The notes under the pieces were generated by a model. It was not told the origin of the DNA. It did no database searches and was given only the letters and a program-made list of their open reading frames with translations. The position numbers and the translations under genes are program-made. Shown one piece after another: positions 52,173-61,534 of a stretch of DNA of 64,000 bases. The DNA is from Leuconostoc citreum (GTDB taxonomy: Bacteria > Bacillota > Bacilli > Lactobacillales > Lactobacillaceae): contig NZ_PUFH01000008.1 in the NCBI RefSeq assembly GCF_004354555.1, positions 39,212-103,211 of the forward strand. Reading direction: 5' to 3'. The number at the start of each line of letters is the position of its first letter. The stretch's first letter is position 1.

Positions 52173-53216
52173 TTAATATTGACCGGCGTCTGATTCAGCA
52201 ACAATTGTATCACCAACAATACCAAAACCAACTGAAGTTGCTCTAGGATTGGCAACCCACATGCGGTGACCAGGTGTGCCATTTGTTACCATGTTTGTTT
52301 CATTGTACCAAGCATTAACAACATCTCCATAGCCCCAACCAATAGCGACTACTTCACCATTCGTGCGGAAATGATTTACTGGCAAACCGCCATTTGCAAC
52401 TGCATTAGCTGCACGAGCCGCTGCACGAGCTGACAAACCAGCATCTAAGCTAACTGGGCCCAATCCCAATGCTGAACGCTTTGCATTCAAAGTGTTCAAT
52501 AATGTTTGGATAGCAGAATTTGGTGTTGCTGGTGTTGCAGTTTGTGCTGGTTGCACTGCAGGCGTAGTTGTCTGAGCTACGGGTGTTACTTGTGTCGTTG
52601 CCGTAGTTGTTTCTGCTGCTTGTGTTGTAACAGTAGTTGTTTGTTGTGCAGGTGCTACCGTCTGAGTTGGCGCAACAGTTGCTGGCGCTACTTCAGGTTG
52701 TGTCACTTGCTTAGCAGCAGGTGTTGCGGGTTGTGCAGGTGTAACGGCCGGTTGTGCAGCCACTTGCTTAGCAGCAGGTGCTGCTGCTACTGGTGCTGCA
52801 TCACCAGACAAGTTCAACACTTGACCAACACTGATAAAGTTAAGATTTTGAATATTGTTAGCTGCTACAAGTGTTGCCACAGAAGTACCATTTGCAGCCG
52901 CGATACGATACAATGTATCACCAGCTTTAACAGTATAAGCACCGTTAGTTGTTGTAGCAGGTGCTTGCGCTGGTTTAGCTTGCGCAGCAGAAGCTGTACC
53001 TTCTGTTTGAAGTTGTTGACCCACAAAAATCAAATTGGGGTTGTTAATGCCGTTGGCTTTAACCAAAGCATCAACTGTTGTGCCATTGGCACGGGCAATT
53101 TGATTAAGTGTGTCACCAGACTTAACAGTAACTGAGTTAGCAGATGCAGTTGCAACGCCAGCTGCGGCAAACGCACCGGCGGCGACAGCAGATTTAATAA
53201 TAGTAGATGATTTCAT
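52173..53216 (-). CDS. Secreted LysM-LysM-CAP domain protein
   Basis: A 347-residue exported protein: signal peptide (about residues 1-26, ending ATASA), LysM repeats at about 28-70 and 93-136 that bind peptidoglycan, a Pro/Ala/Gln/Thr-rich linker, and a C-terminal CAP/SCP domain (about 230-347) with HFRTNGEVVA and GHRMWVANPRATSVGFG. CAP domains in bacteria are of uncertain function. AAGGAG lies eleven bases before the ATG. The domain ends match the second LysM-CAP protein at 53794, so the two are paralogues. Confidence 0.9.
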   Translation of the reverse strand: MKSSTIIKSAVAAGAFAAAGVATASANSVTVKSGDTLNQIARANGTTVDALVKANGINNPNLIFVGQQLQTEGTASAAQAKPAQAPATTTNGAYTVKAGDTLYRIAAANGTSVATLVAANNIQNLNFISVGQVLNLSGDAAPVAAAPAAKQVAAQPAVTPAQPATPAAKQVTQPEVAPATVAPTQTVAPAQQTTTVTTQAAETTTATTQVTPVAQTTTPAVQPAQTATPATPNSAIQTLLNTLNAKRSALGLGPVSLDAGLSARAAARAANAVANGGLPVNHFRTNGEVVAIGWGYGDVVNAWYNETNMVTNGTPGHRMWVANPRATSVGFGIVGDTIVAESDAGQY

Positions 53217-53426
53217 AACAGGGATAACTCCTTAAAGTTCATTCAGTTAAGCAATGCTTAATGTTGTTTGAGGTCTTCTCGACATTTATAAGTGTACCAA
53301 ACTAGCATAACATGGATGTTTTATATTTTTTGCACTTCGTTATCAAAAACACAATCAGGTAACTAAAAAGTCTTTTTGGTTATCTTTGTGACAAAACAGT
53401 GTCAAAACACCAACAAATTCATGTCA
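53217..53426 (-). other. Intergenic region between the LysM-CAP and NlpC-like genes
   Basis: 210 bases with the 5' leader of the LysM-CAP gene, including a TTAAGC-AAT-GCTTAA palindrome near its SD, and a possible stem (GATAACCAAAAAG with CTTTTTAGTTACC on the minus strand) about 45-75 bases after the NlpC-like stop that may be its terminator. No gene seen. Confidence 0.45.
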
Positions 53427-53777
53427 TTAAAGAACTGTTCCTGTAAATGACGGATACCAATTTTGATTCAATGTCTGCATTTTAACTCGCTTACTATTTT
53501 CATCTACCGACACAAAATGACCACCGCCAACATAAATCGCGACACTATAAGGTTGCTCTGGAATACCCCAAAACAATAAATCACCAGGCCGAGTATTCTC
53601 AACCGAATTTAATTCATAAACATCATAAACTAAATCAAGTAATGCTGTGGACCATTCACCAGTCTGACCATCAGCACGAATACTCGACTCATTCATGACA
53701 AACGCAACAAACGCACCTGAGGAAGGATACGTCTTCCCCAACTGCGTTAATGCAACATCTAGCCAATTACTTGTCAT
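53427..53777 (-). CDS. NlpC/P60-like protein lacking catalytic residues
   Basis: A 116-residue protein without a signal peptide. The fold looks like NlpC/P60: VALTQLGKTYPSSGAFVAFV, then PGDLLFWG (residues 64-71) and YSVAIYVGGGHFVSVDE. In active enzymes the first motif reads DCSG; here it is PSSG at 18-21 (Cys to Ser). The His of the usual HVGIY is Ser78, and the third polar residue also appears changed. So it is probably a pseudoenzyme. It starts 17 bases after the LysM-EF-hand-CAP gene and may be cotranscribed with it. SD weak. Confidence 0.72.
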   Translation of the reverse strand: MTSNWLDVALTQLGKTYPSSGAFVAFVMNESSIRADGQTGEWSTALLDLVYDVYELNSVENTRPGDLLFWGIPEQPYSVAIYVGGGHFVSVDENSKRVKMQTLNQNWYPSFTGTVL

Positions 53778-53793
53778 AGATCTTTATCAATAA

Positions 53794-54954
53794 TTAGAAT
53801 TGTCCGGCATCAGATTCGCCGACAATCACACCGCCAACAATACCAAAACCAACAGCAGAAGCACGTGAGTTAGCTACCCACATACGATGTCCTGGCTGGC
53901 CATTTGGCGTCATCATATTTGTTTCATTATACCAAGCATCAATAACAGATCCTGTAGAGAAGCCATCAGCAACCACTTCACCATTTGTTGAGAAATGGTT
54001 TGTAGGAATACCACCATTGGCTGCCGCGTCTTGGGCACGACCCTGGGCACGCGCTGATAATCCAGCATCCAAACGAACAGGAGCTAAGCCTAATGCTGCA
54101 CGTCGGGCATTCATTGCGTTAACTAATGTTTCAACATCAGATGATGCAGCTGGCGCTGCCTGCTGCGTTGTTGCAACTGTTTGTGTTGTTGCGACTTGGG
54201 TCACTTGAGCTGTCGCCGTGCTTGGTGCTGCTGGTGCTTGTTGTTGTGCTGCTGAACCACCGTTTGCTTCATAGGCTGCATATTCTGCTGCGCTCATGAA
54301 ACCATCTTTGTTGGTATCAGCTGCCGCAATATATTGCACATTTTCAGGTACTGAAGCTTGTGCGGGCTGTGCTGCTGGTGTTGACGCAGTCACAGTAGTG
54401 TCGCCACCATTCGCCTTATATGTATTGTATTCTTCTAATGACATAAAGCCATCTTTGTTAGTATCAGCTGCCGCAATATACGATAACTTAGGTGCTGCTG
54501 GTGCTGCCTGTTGTGCTTGTTCACTAGCTGTTACAGTAGGTGCTGTTGCCACCGGTGCAGCCTTTAATGACAATTGTTGACCAACAACCACCACATTGTT
54601 ACTTGCTAAATTATTTAATGATGCTAAAGTTGCGATATTAACACCTGTCTGTTCAGCAATCTTTGATAAACTATCCCCTGCTTGAACCGTGTATGTTGCC
54701 CCATCAGCTGAAACAGACTTGGCAGCTGGTGCAGCCACAGTTAGTTGTTGTCCAGCAATGATAAGATTCTTGTCATTGATGTTGTTGGCCTTAGCCAAAT
54801 CATCAACAGTCGTATTGTTTTCTGAAGCAATACCTGTTAATGTATCGCCTGATTTAACTGATACTGTATCAGCTGACGCAGCGGCATGACCGCCAACAAA
54901 TGCTGCAACACCAGCAGCAGTTGCTAATAATGTTTTCTTGATATTATTACTCAT
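53794..54954 (-). CDS. Secreted LysM-LysM-EF-hand-CAP protein
   Basis: A 386-residue exported protein: signal peptide ending AAASA near residue 28, LysM repeats at about 31-74 and 88-130, then two copies of a segment with canonical 12-residue EF-hand loops (DTNKDGFMSLEE at 163-174 and DTNKDGFMSAAE at 211-222), a Gln/Ala/Thr-rich spacer, and a C-terminal CAP domain (about 262-386) with HFSTNGEVVADGF and GHRMWVANSRASAVGFG. The EF-hand loops have all the usual Ca ligands (D1, N3, D5, S9, E12). It is a paralogue of the gene at 52173. Confidence 0.88.
   Translation of the reverse strand: MSNNIKKTLLATAAGVAAFVGGHAAASADTVSVKSGDTLTGIASENNTTVDDLAKANNINDKNLIIAGQQLTVAAPAAKSVSADGATYTVQAGDSLSKIAEQTGVNIATLASLNNLASNNVVVVGQQLSLKAAPVATAPTVTASEQAQQAAPAAPKLSYIAAADTNKDGFMSLEEYNTYKANGGDTTVTASTPAAQPAQASVPENVQYIAAADTNKDGFMSAAEYAAYEANGGSAAQQQAPAAPSTATAQVTQVATTQTVATTQQAAPAASSDVETLVNAMNARRAALGLAPVRLDAGLSARAQGRAQDAAANGGIPTNHFSTNGEVVADGFSTGSVIDAWYNETNMMTPNGQPGHRMWVANSRASAVGFGIVGGVIVGESDAGQF
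54283..54490 (-). repeat. Duplicated EF-hand coding segment
   Basis: The segments around 54287-54333 and 54431-54480 are near copies encoding YIAADTNKDGFMS; they differ at a few bases, consistent with an internal duplication in the LysM-EF-hand-CAP gene. Confidence 0.8.
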
Positions 54955-55260
54955 TATGTTATAGGCTCCGAATAGTTTAGTTTCTCTTAATATTGTTTAA
55001 CTTTTTGTTCAGTTGTTATATAAATCTTAAGAACATTATCTAGTATAGCTGTCTTGTATAACGTCAACATTTTGCTAATTTATCAATTATATAACATTAT
55101 TACAAATATGTGACATGGACAAAAAACGCTGTTATATCAAGGGTTTTAAACTGCCTTGACCCTTTTCAATGCGTTAAAAAAAATGACAAACCGTCTCACC
55201 AGACCCGTTCGCCATTTCTTTTTTTACACTATTGATTTATTAAAGCTCTTAACACTTTCT
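54955..55260 (-). other. Intergenic region upstream of LysM-EF-hand-CAP gene
   Basis: 306 bases without a gene. It holds the fabH terminator (55175-55225) and the promoter region of the LysM-EF-hand-CAP gene, where TTGACG and several TATA-like boxes are seen but none with standard spacing. Nothing else is evident. Confidence 0.5.
55175..55225 (-). terminator. Terminator of fabH
   Basis: Imperfect stem (AAATGGCGAAC... with ...GTTTGTCATTT on the minus strand), followed by eight T. Confidence 0.75.
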
Positions 55261-56235
55261 TTAGAATTGCATCAAAATACTACCGTAAGTAAATCCAGCG
55301 CCAAAACCAGTCAATAAGACACGTTTCCCAGTTAAATTGACTGACTGATTCAATTCATCAAAACCAATAGCAATGCCTGCTGATGATGTATTGCCCTTTC
55401 TAATAATGTTTGTTGAAAATTTTGATAACGGTTCATCTAAGTCTTTTGCAATGTATTCAATTAAACGCAGATTAGCTTGGTGTGGAATGAAATAGTCGAT
55501 ATCACTTGGCTTCAGAGATTTTGATGCCAGAAAATCCCTTATGTGTTGTGGAATAAGAGTTGTCACCTCATTAAACACATCTCGACCCATCTGGACGAAA
55601 GCATCAGTCTTTGGGTAATTTTCAGCTGACAATTCCTGCAACGGTGGAATACGGCCTGAGTGCACAACATCAGCATTTCCAATTGTATGCATATCTTCAC
55701 CAGCTAAGAAGCCATTCCCTTGCATATCAGCTGTTAATACAACCGCACCGGCACCATCTCCAAAAAAAACTGTGCTCGTCCGGTCAGTAAAATCCATCAT
55801 TTTTGAATTCACTTCAGCCGAAATGACTAATGCATGTTGGTAAACACCAGAACGTAGAAATTTGTCAGCCGTACTCAATCCAAAGATGAATCCTGAGCAA
55901 GCCGTCATAATATCGTACGCCCATGCTTTATTGGCGTTTAAATTACGCTGTACCAATGCAGCAGTTGATGGTGCTAAGCCATCAGGCGTAAATGTTGTCA
56001 CAATAATTAAATCAATATCTTCAGCGGCCAAATCGGCTTTGTCCAAAGCTAGCTGTGCTGCTTTAGTTGCCAAGTCACTCGTATTTTCCCCCTTCAACGA
56101 CATGTGTCGCGTTTTAATCCCGGTATGAGATTGAATCCACGCATCGCTGGTATCCATTATTTTGGCTAAATCATCATTTGTGACAATATCACTTGGTACA
56201 TAATGAGCGCTGGCTAATATTTTACTTCCGGGCAT
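55261..56235 (-). CDS. fabH: 3-oxoacyl-ACP synthase III (FabH)
   Basis: Starts fatty acid synthesis by condensing acetyl-CoA with malonyl-ACP. The 324-residue protein has the Cys-His-Asn triad: Cys113 in DIMTACSGFIFGL, His in FIPHQANLRLIEYIA and Asn in RKGNTSSAGIAIGFDEL. It is outside the usual fab gene cluster, which is not in this window, so it may be an extra copy or the genome's single, displaced one. AAGGGG precedes the ATG. Confidence 0.95.
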   Translation of the reverse strand: MPGSKILASAHYVPSDIVTNDDLAKIMDTSDAWIQSHTGIKTRHMSLKGENTSDLATKAAQLALDKADLAAEDIDLIIVTTFTPDGLAPSTAALVQRNLNANKAWAYDIMTACSGFIFGLSTADKFLRSGVYQHALVISAEVNSKMMDFTDRTSTVFFGDGAGAVVLTADMQGNGFLAGEDMHTIGNADVVHSGRIPPLQELSAENYPKTDAFVQMGRDVFNEVTTLIPQHIRDFLASKSLKPSDIDYFIPHQANLRLIEYIAKDLDEPLSKFSTNIIRKGNTSSAGIAIGFDELNQSVNLTGKRVLLTGFGAGFTYGSILMQF

Positions 56236-56334
56236 GTTTTTTCCCCTTTAATGTCTATCAGTGTTGCGATAGGTGCTCATTTTGTGCACTGATTAAAATT
56301 ATTTATACTTATATTATTGTATCTGATTTTATGC

Positions 56335-57012
56335 TTAACGCAAGTTGTTCGCATTATCACGCCACAATAAAGTTGTTTGGGGTTGATCGAATCGATGCCA
56401 ATTGAAAGCATGATAAACGCTCATGCCCAAATAATCAGTATCTCTAAAATCAGCATATAAAACACTACCTACCGGTAAAATACCTAATAAGTCATGCCAC
56501 AAATCGATTATAGTTGGGACATCATCACCAAAAGTCCATCCCAGACGATAATCTTCTTGTGCTTGAAAAATAAGAATTGCAGCAACAACATGTTGTCGTG
56601 ATAACCTCACAATACTATGCTCAAAATCAAAAGACGCTTGGTTATAAGTTAACTGGCGATAATCAATATTAGCAGAGGCAGGATTAACGCGATTGATACG
56701 TTCATAATGATCACGCAATAATAATAGCACTTCATGCTTTAAATCACCTTCCAAGTCTAAAATAGAAATAACTGGATTTCCTTTGTAATCACGGACATTT
56801 AATTTAGAGAAATAAGTATGATATAGTGTCTCAAATCCTCTATCTTCTAAAAATCCTTTGCTAATATTATCAGAAACTTGCGCTATTAAACCTTTGTGTT
56901 GCTTATGTGCAACGGATTGTATCCCCCATACCGTTTCAACAGCCATATCTGCTACATTTGATAAGACATAATTACTTGGGTGATTTGTGTTTAATTTATA
57001 AAATGATGACAT
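56335..57012 (-). CDS. Unknown conserved-looking protein
   Basis: A 225-residue soluble protein without a motif I can name. It has a well-formed start with AGAGGG, codon use like its neighbours, and a full-length frame, so it is a real gene. Alternating helix and strand patterns (VISILDLEGDLKHEVLLLL; SIVRLSRQHVVAAILIFQ) may be an acetyltransferase-like fold, but no acetyl-CoA motif is clear. It lies between valS and fabH in the same direction. Function unknown. Confidence 0.72.
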   Translation of the reverse strand: MSSFYKLNTNHPSNYVLSNVADMAVETVWGIQSVAHKQHKGLIAQVSDNISKGFLEDRGFETLYHTYFSKLNVRDYKGNPVISILDLEGDLKHEVLLLLRDHYERINRVNPASANIDYRQLTYNQASFDFEHSIVRLSRQHVVAAILIFQAQEDYRLGWTFGDDVPTIIDLWHDLLGILPVGSVLYADFRDTDYLGMSVYHAFNWHRFDQPQTTLLWRDNANNLR

Positions 57013-57067
57013 GTTTTTTCCCTCTATCGTTTTATTGCTCGTCTCGATAAAAAGCTATAAACAGGAA

Positions 57068-57098
57068 AAGAATCAGCTCGTGATTCGAACTGATTCCT
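57068..57098 (-). terminator. Terminator of valS
   Basis: GAATCAG/CTGATTC arms (57070-57076 with 57090-57096) with an inner TCG/CGA pairing, followed on the minus strand by four T. Confidence 0.75.
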
Positions 57099-57104
57099 TA
57101 TACC

Positions 57105-59789
57105 TCATTGCACTGCTTCAAGTGCTGCTAAACGTTCTTGCGTCGCCCGCAACTTTTCTTGCCAATCTGCTAACTTTTGTTTTTCAGCAGTTACAACCGC
57201 CTCGGGTGCTGAATTGACGAATTTTTCGTTATTCAACTTACCTGATGCACGCTTAACTTCACCAGTAAACTTTTTGACTTCTCCTGATAACCGCTCGATT
57301 TCAACTGTGATATCAATTAATTCTGCCAAAGGAACATAAATTTCTGCTCCTGTAATCACCTGCGACATAGCCAAATCTGGTACTTCAATGTCGGCAGCAA
57401 TACTTAGTGACTTTGGATGGACAAAACGATTAATATAATCTGTATTTTCATTAAATATTTGAATTAAATTATCATCTGTCGTTTTAATCAGTAAATCAAT
57501 TTCTGTTGACATTGGGGCATTCGCTTCTGAACGAATATTGCGAACCGCGACAATCAAATCCTGCAGTGATTTAAACGATGATTCAGCTTGTTCATCGTGA
57601 AGTGCTGCATTGACGACAGGATAACGTGTAATTGAAAAGTCAACATCTTTACCGGCTTGGTCTGGCATCTCTTGCCAAATAGCTTCCGTCACAAACGGCA
57701 TAATAGGCTGTAATAAACGCAATGTTTGATCCAAAACATAGGCCAATGTTTGTTGCACTGGCGTTTTATCGCCATCACCGTTTAACGTTTCTTTGGTCAT
57801 TTCGATATACCAATCAGCAAATTCTGACCAAATGAAATTATATAATTCACGACCTGCTTCACCAAACTCAAATTTATCAAAGTTTCGCGTCACATTGTCG
57901 ATTGTTGTATTTAAGCGCGACAAAATCCACTTATCAGCCAATGTTAATTGCGTTAAATCTGGTAATGTTGAAGGTGTATGATCATCTAGGTTCATAATGA
58001 CATACCGCGACGCATTCCAAATTTTGTTAATGAAATTCCACGCTGCATCCATTTTGTCATAAGTAAAGCGGACATCTTGTCCAGGTGTCGATCCCGTAGC
58101 TAAGAACCAACGCAAGGCATCGGCACCATATTTTTCAATGACATCCATTGGGTCAACGCCATTACCCAATGATTTAGACATTTTACGTCCCTCGCCATCA
58201 CGAATCAAACCATGAATGAGCACATTTTTAAATGGTCTTTGTCCCGTAAATTCTTTCCCCTGAAACATCATACGTGCAACCCAGAAGAAAATAATATCAT
58301 ACCCTGTCACTAATGTGTTAGTTGGGTAATATTTTGCGAAATCACCGGTTGTGTTTTCCGGCCAGCCCATGGTTGAAAATGGCCACAATGCTGAACTAAA
58401 CCACGTATCTAAAACATCAGGGTCACGTTCCCAGCCATCACCGTCAGGGGCTTGTGTCCCCACAAAGATTTCCTCTTGATCCGTCCCTTTATTTTTATAC
58501 CAAGCTGGAATCTGATGACCCCACCATAACTGACGAGAAATTACCCAGTCGCGAATATTTTCCATCCAACGTGTAAATGTGTCTTCAAATCGTGCGGGTA
58601 CAAATTCAACTTTTTCATCTGGCTTTTGTTGCATGGCTAACGCTTGTTCAGCCAGTGGGGCCATTTTAACAAACCATTGCGTTGATAGTCTTGATTCTAC
58701 TGGAACACCAGTTCTTTCAGAATGCCCAACTGAATGTACAATTGGGTCGACTTTTAACATATAATCGCCAGCTTCTAAATCAGCCACAATAGCTTTACGG
58801 GCTTCAAAGCGTTCCATCCCATTATACTTACCAGCCAAGGCATTAAGATGTCCATCGTCCGTCATGGTGTTAATACGTTCTAAGTTATGACGGTTACCTA
58901 CTTGGAAATCATTTGGATCGTGTGCTGGCGTAATCTTGACCATCCCAGTACCAAAATCTTTTTCAACATATTCATCGGCGATAATAGGAATTTCACGTCC
59001 AACCAATGGGACCATCACAGTCTTACCAATGAGATCTTTATAACGTTCATCACTAGGATGTACCGCGACAGCAACGTCACCAAACATCGTTTCTGGTCGT
59101 GTTGTCGCAATTTCAATATAATCTTGCCCATCAAACGTTGTCCCATCTGTAAATGGATACTTTACGTGATAGAAGGCGCCTTCATCATCTTGATAGATAA
59201 CCTCAATATCAGATAATGCTGTTCGTGCCTGTGGATCCCAGTTAATAATATATTCACCACGATAAATTAAGCCTTTGTTGTATAAATCAATAAAAACCTT
59301 ATTAACTGCTTTATTCAGACCCTCATCTAACGTAAAACGCTCACGGTCAAAGTCTAACGACAAACCCATTTTACCCCATTGTTGTTTAATCGTTGCAGCA
59401 TATTCATTTTTCCAATCCCAAACTTGTTCGACAAACTTTTCGCGGCCCAAATCGTAGCGTGATACTCCTTCAGCACGCAAACGTTGTTCAACTTTAGCCT
59501 GTGTTGCAATACCTGCATGATCCATGCCTGGTAACCACAAAACATCCATTCCTTGCATTTTTTTCTGTCGAATAATCATGTCCTGTAATGTTGTATCCCA
59601 AGCATGACCCAGATGTAGCTTTCCCGTTACGTTTGGTGGTGGAATCACAATGGCATAAGGAGCTGGCTCGTTTCCTTGAATGGCCTGGTTCGATTCAGGG
59701 GCAAATAATTTTTTTGCTTGCCAAGTATCATAACGCCCTGATTCAACTGACGTTGGTTCATATTTTGTTGACATATCAATATCACGCAT
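57105..59789 (-). CDS. valS: Valyl-tRNA synthetase
   Basis: Charges tRNA-Val. An 894-residue class I synthetase with [13 protein letters not shown] (HIGH motif as HLGH at residues 59-62), the editing domain ([16 protein letters not shown]), KMSKSLGNG, an anticodon-binding domain, and the C-terminal coiled coil ([24 protein letters not shown]) typical of ValRS. GAGGAG stands about 11 bases before the ATG at 59789. It is controlled by the upstream T-box leader with a GUU specifier. Confidence 0.96.
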   Translation of the reverse strand: MRDIDMSTKYEPTSVESGRYDTWQAKKLFAPESNQAIQGNEPAPYAIVIPPPNVTGKLHLGHAWDTTLQDMIIRQKKMQGMDVLWLPGMDHAGIATQAKVEQRLRAEGVSRYDLGREKFVEQVWDWKNEYAATIKQQWGKMGLSLDFDRERFTLDEGLNKAVNKVFIDLYNKGLIYRGEYIINWDPQARTALSDIEVIYQDDEGAFYHVKYPFTDGTTFDGQDYIEIATTRPETMFGDVAVAVHPSDERYKDLIGKTVMVPLVGREIPIIADEYVEKDFGTGMVKITPAHDPNDFQVGNRHNLERINTMTDDGHLNALAGKYNGMERFEARKAIVADLEAGDYMLKVDPIVHSVGHSERTGVPVESRLSTQWFVKMAPLAEQALAMQQKPDEKVEFVPARFEDTFTRWMENIRDWVISRQLWWGHQIPAWYKNKGTDQEEIFVGTQAPDGDGWERDPDVLDTWFSSALWPFSTMGWPENTTGDFAKYYPTNTLVTGYDIIFFWVARMMFQGKEFTGQRPFKNVLIHGLIRDGEGRKMSKSLGNGVDPMDVIEKYGADALRWFLATGSTPGQDVRFTYDKMDAAWNFINKIWNASRYVIMNLDDHTPSTLPDLTQLTLADKWILSRLNTTIDNVTRNFDKFEFGEAGRELYNFIWSEFADWYIEMTKETLNGDGDKTPVQQTLAYVLDQTLRLLQPIMPFVTEAIWQEMPDQAGKDVDFSITRYPVVNAALHDEQAESSFKSLQDLIVAVRNIRSEANAPMSTEIDLLIKTTDDNLIQIFNENTDYINRFVHPKSLSIAADIEVPDLAMSQVITGAEIYVPLAELIDITVEIERLSGEVKKFTGEVKRASGKLNNEKFVNSAPEAVVTAEKQKLADWQEKLRATQERLAALEAVQ

Positions 59790-59824
59790 TAACTTAATTT
59801 CTCCTCATTTAGTGCACCAATTAA

Positions 59825-59857
59825 AAAATCGTCCTAAAACACAATTAGGACGATTTT
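59825..59857 (-). terminator. T-box controlled terminator before valS
   Basis: A perfect 12-bp stem (59846-59857 with 59825-59836 in minus-strand order) followed by T-rich sequence, directly after the T-box sequence. Confidence 0.92.
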
Positions 59858-60010
59858 CACCGTGGTACCACCTTATTTGCTGTCGCTATTTACAGCGCCA
59901 ACCACTCTAACAATTATCAAATTTTAAACACTTAGCAACCTTGGGCATTAACATGACTGATTTACAGCACCATCAGCTCTCTACACATGTATTTGCTTAA
60001 TCCTCTAAGA
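59825..60010 (-). promoter_or_regulatory. T-box leader of valS
   Basis: The minus strand contains the T-box core GGTGGTACCACG (59872-59861), an AGAGAG K-turn-like motif and a CTGAT/ATCAG stem I. A GTT triplet at 59952-59950 followed by A is the likely specifier for valine. Uncharged tRNA-Val should favour the antiterminator over the stem at 59825-59857. Confidence 0.9.
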
Positions 60011-60018
60011 TAATCCTA

Positions 60019-60047
60019 ATCTTACTAGAATTTCTAGTGTCCGTCAA
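60019..60047 (-). promoter_or_regulatory. Promoter of valS
   Basis: TTGACG (60047-60042), 17 bases, TAAGAT (60024-60019), just upstream of the T-box stem I. Confidence 0.8.
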
Positions 60048-60052
60048 GTTAA

Positions 60053-60079
60053 CATGAGTTCATATAGCGTGAACTCATG
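60053..60079 (-). terminator. Hairpin after the acyltransferase gene
   Basis: A perfect 10-bp inverted repeat (60053-60062 with 60070-60079) ten bases after the acyltransferase stop. It lacks a T run on the minus strand, so termination is uncertain. Confidence 0.45.
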
Positions 60080-60088
60080 AAATATACA

Positions 60089-61099
60089 TTATTTTTGCTT
60101 CCTATGGGGGTATTGATATGGATTAAAAACCAAAGATAGCCAAGGTATATTTTGTACTAGACGTACCACCAGTAAACTAATACACCAAGCACTGATTAGT
60201 GTCAGAAAAACCAATAAAACATAAGATTCCAGACCTAACTTCTGTAGTGCTATCCTGATGACAGAAGCAGCAGGCGCATGGACTAAATAAATAATCAAAG
60301 AATACCGGCCACAATCGGTGAAATGATTGCCAACAGAACCCAATTTAATATGTGAAAACAGATATAAAAATAACGGTATGCTACTCAACTTCGCCAAAAC
60401 GTCAGTTGGCGTCATCATATCAGTAACAAACCAAGTTGAACCACCAAAATTTGCTTGAACAATGCAGCCCAAAGCAAATAAAGCCACGCTCATAATAAAT
60501 AGCAATCGATCATGTAACATCAATGGTTTCTTTTTTAACAGATATCCAATGTAAAAACTACTTGTCCACATACATACGCCTTGTAGTATATATGGTAAAT
60601 GAATGATTTGACTGAGACTTAGAACAAGTAATAACAGATAAATGGTTAATTGTAAAATAGGTGATATATTTAATATAGACAACAGACCAACCAAAACAAA
60701 AACAAAAAAAAGCACATATAAATACCACAGATAACCAATCGGTAAAACACCAATGTGGGCCAAATCTTGCCATGAATTGAGATGGTGTACATCTGTACCC
60801 AGATGCTGTAACATGACGTAAATCACTGAAAAAATGATATAGGGTACGCCTAAACTTATTATTTTTTTCTTTAAACCAGCTAAGAGTTCTTTACACCCAC
60901 TCACTGGTTTGTATACAAACCCTGATAATGCAAAGAAAACTGGCATTACAAATGTAAACAATATACCCATTGTTGCTTCTGCAAAAAAATTGAACTGGCG
61001 ATACTGTCCTGTCTTATAGATGCCTTCAAGGACATGAACAAGTACGACAAAAAAAATAGTGATCCCTTTTGCTAAATCTAACCACGCAATGCGTTTCAC
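60089..61099 (-). CDS. Acyltransferase family 3 membrane protein
   Basis: A 336-residue protein with about ten membrane helices. The N terminus RIAWLDLAKGITIFFVVLVHV has the family pattern with the His in place (VLVHV), and PVFFALSGFVYK follows. Such proteins O-acetylate or succinylate surface polysaccharides; the target is unknown. It starts with GTG at 61099, eight bases after GGAG, and lies between valS and mazF in the same direction. Confidence 0.88.
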   Translation of the reverse strand: MKRIAWLDLAKGITIFFVVLVHVLEGIYKTGQYRQFNFFAEATMGILFTFVMPVFFALSGFVYKPVSGCKELLAGLKKKIISLGVPYIIFSVIYVMLQHLGTDVHHLNSWQDLAHIGVLPIGYLWYLYVLFFVFVLVGLLSILNISPILQLTIYLLLLVLSLSQIIHLPYILQGVCMWTSSFYIGYLLKKKPLMLHDRLLFIMSVALFALGCIVQANFGGSTWFVTDMMTPTDVLAKLSSIPLFLYLFSHIKLGSVGNHFTDCGRYSLIIYLVHAPAASVIRIALQKLGLESYVLLVFLTLISAWCISLLVVRLVQNIPWLSLVFNPYQYPHRKQK

Positions 61100-61127
61100 A
61101 ATTTATTCTCCACGATAATCATTTGAA

Positions 61128-61493
61128 TTATTTCAAACCAACACTGATACGAAGTGCCTGAGCAACCTGCTGCATCTCTTGTGAATTAGCGCTAATATGC
61201 GCTATTTTGTCACGCAACCGGCGCTTGTCAATAGTTCTAACTTGCTCTGTTAGAATCACTGAATCGCGCTTAATGCCGCCCATATGAGCTGGCAACAATA
61301 CATGCGTTGGTAGCTTTGGTTTAGAAATTTGAGAGGTAATAGCAGCAACAATTGTTGTTGGTGAGTTTGCATTACCAACATCGTTTTGAATAATCAGAAC
61401 TGGCCTTACACCTGATTGTTCTGAACCAATGCCTTGTTTCAAATCGGCATAGAAAACATCGCCACGTGTCACAACTTGATATTCTTCTTTCAT
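61128..61493 (-). CDS. mazF: MazF/PemK-family endoribonuclease toxin
   Basis: A 121-residue CcdB/MazF-fold protein of the B. subtilis NdoA type that cuts RNA at short motifs: RGDVFYADL near the N terminus, QSGVRPVLIIQNDVGN and PTTIVAAITSQ. The ATG at 61493 is the usual family start; a GTG at 61505 is possible. It follows alr after 41 bases. The antitoxin gene normally found between alr and the toxin (ndoAI type) is absent; no frame long enough fits in the gap. Confidence 0.88.
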   Translation of the reverse strand: MKEEYQVVTRGDVFYADLKQGIGSEQSGVRPVLIIQNDVGNANSPTTIVAAITSQISKPKLPTHVLLPAHMGGIKRDSVILTEQVRTIDKRRLRDKIAHISANSQEMQQVAQALRISVGLK

Positions 61494-61534
61494 AAAATGT
61501 CTCACTTAATTATGTACGCGCCACAGCGCTTAAA

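Noticed and set aside
52506..53135. A 209-residue plus-strand frame opposite the LysM-CAP gene
   Set aside because: Cys/Ser/Arg-rich low-complexity translation that mirrors the Ala/Gln/Thr-rich linker and LysM repeats of the true gene; no SD.
61494..61534. Hidden antitoxin gene between alr and mazF
   Set aside because: Only 41 bases are available and no frame of useful length exists on either strand.
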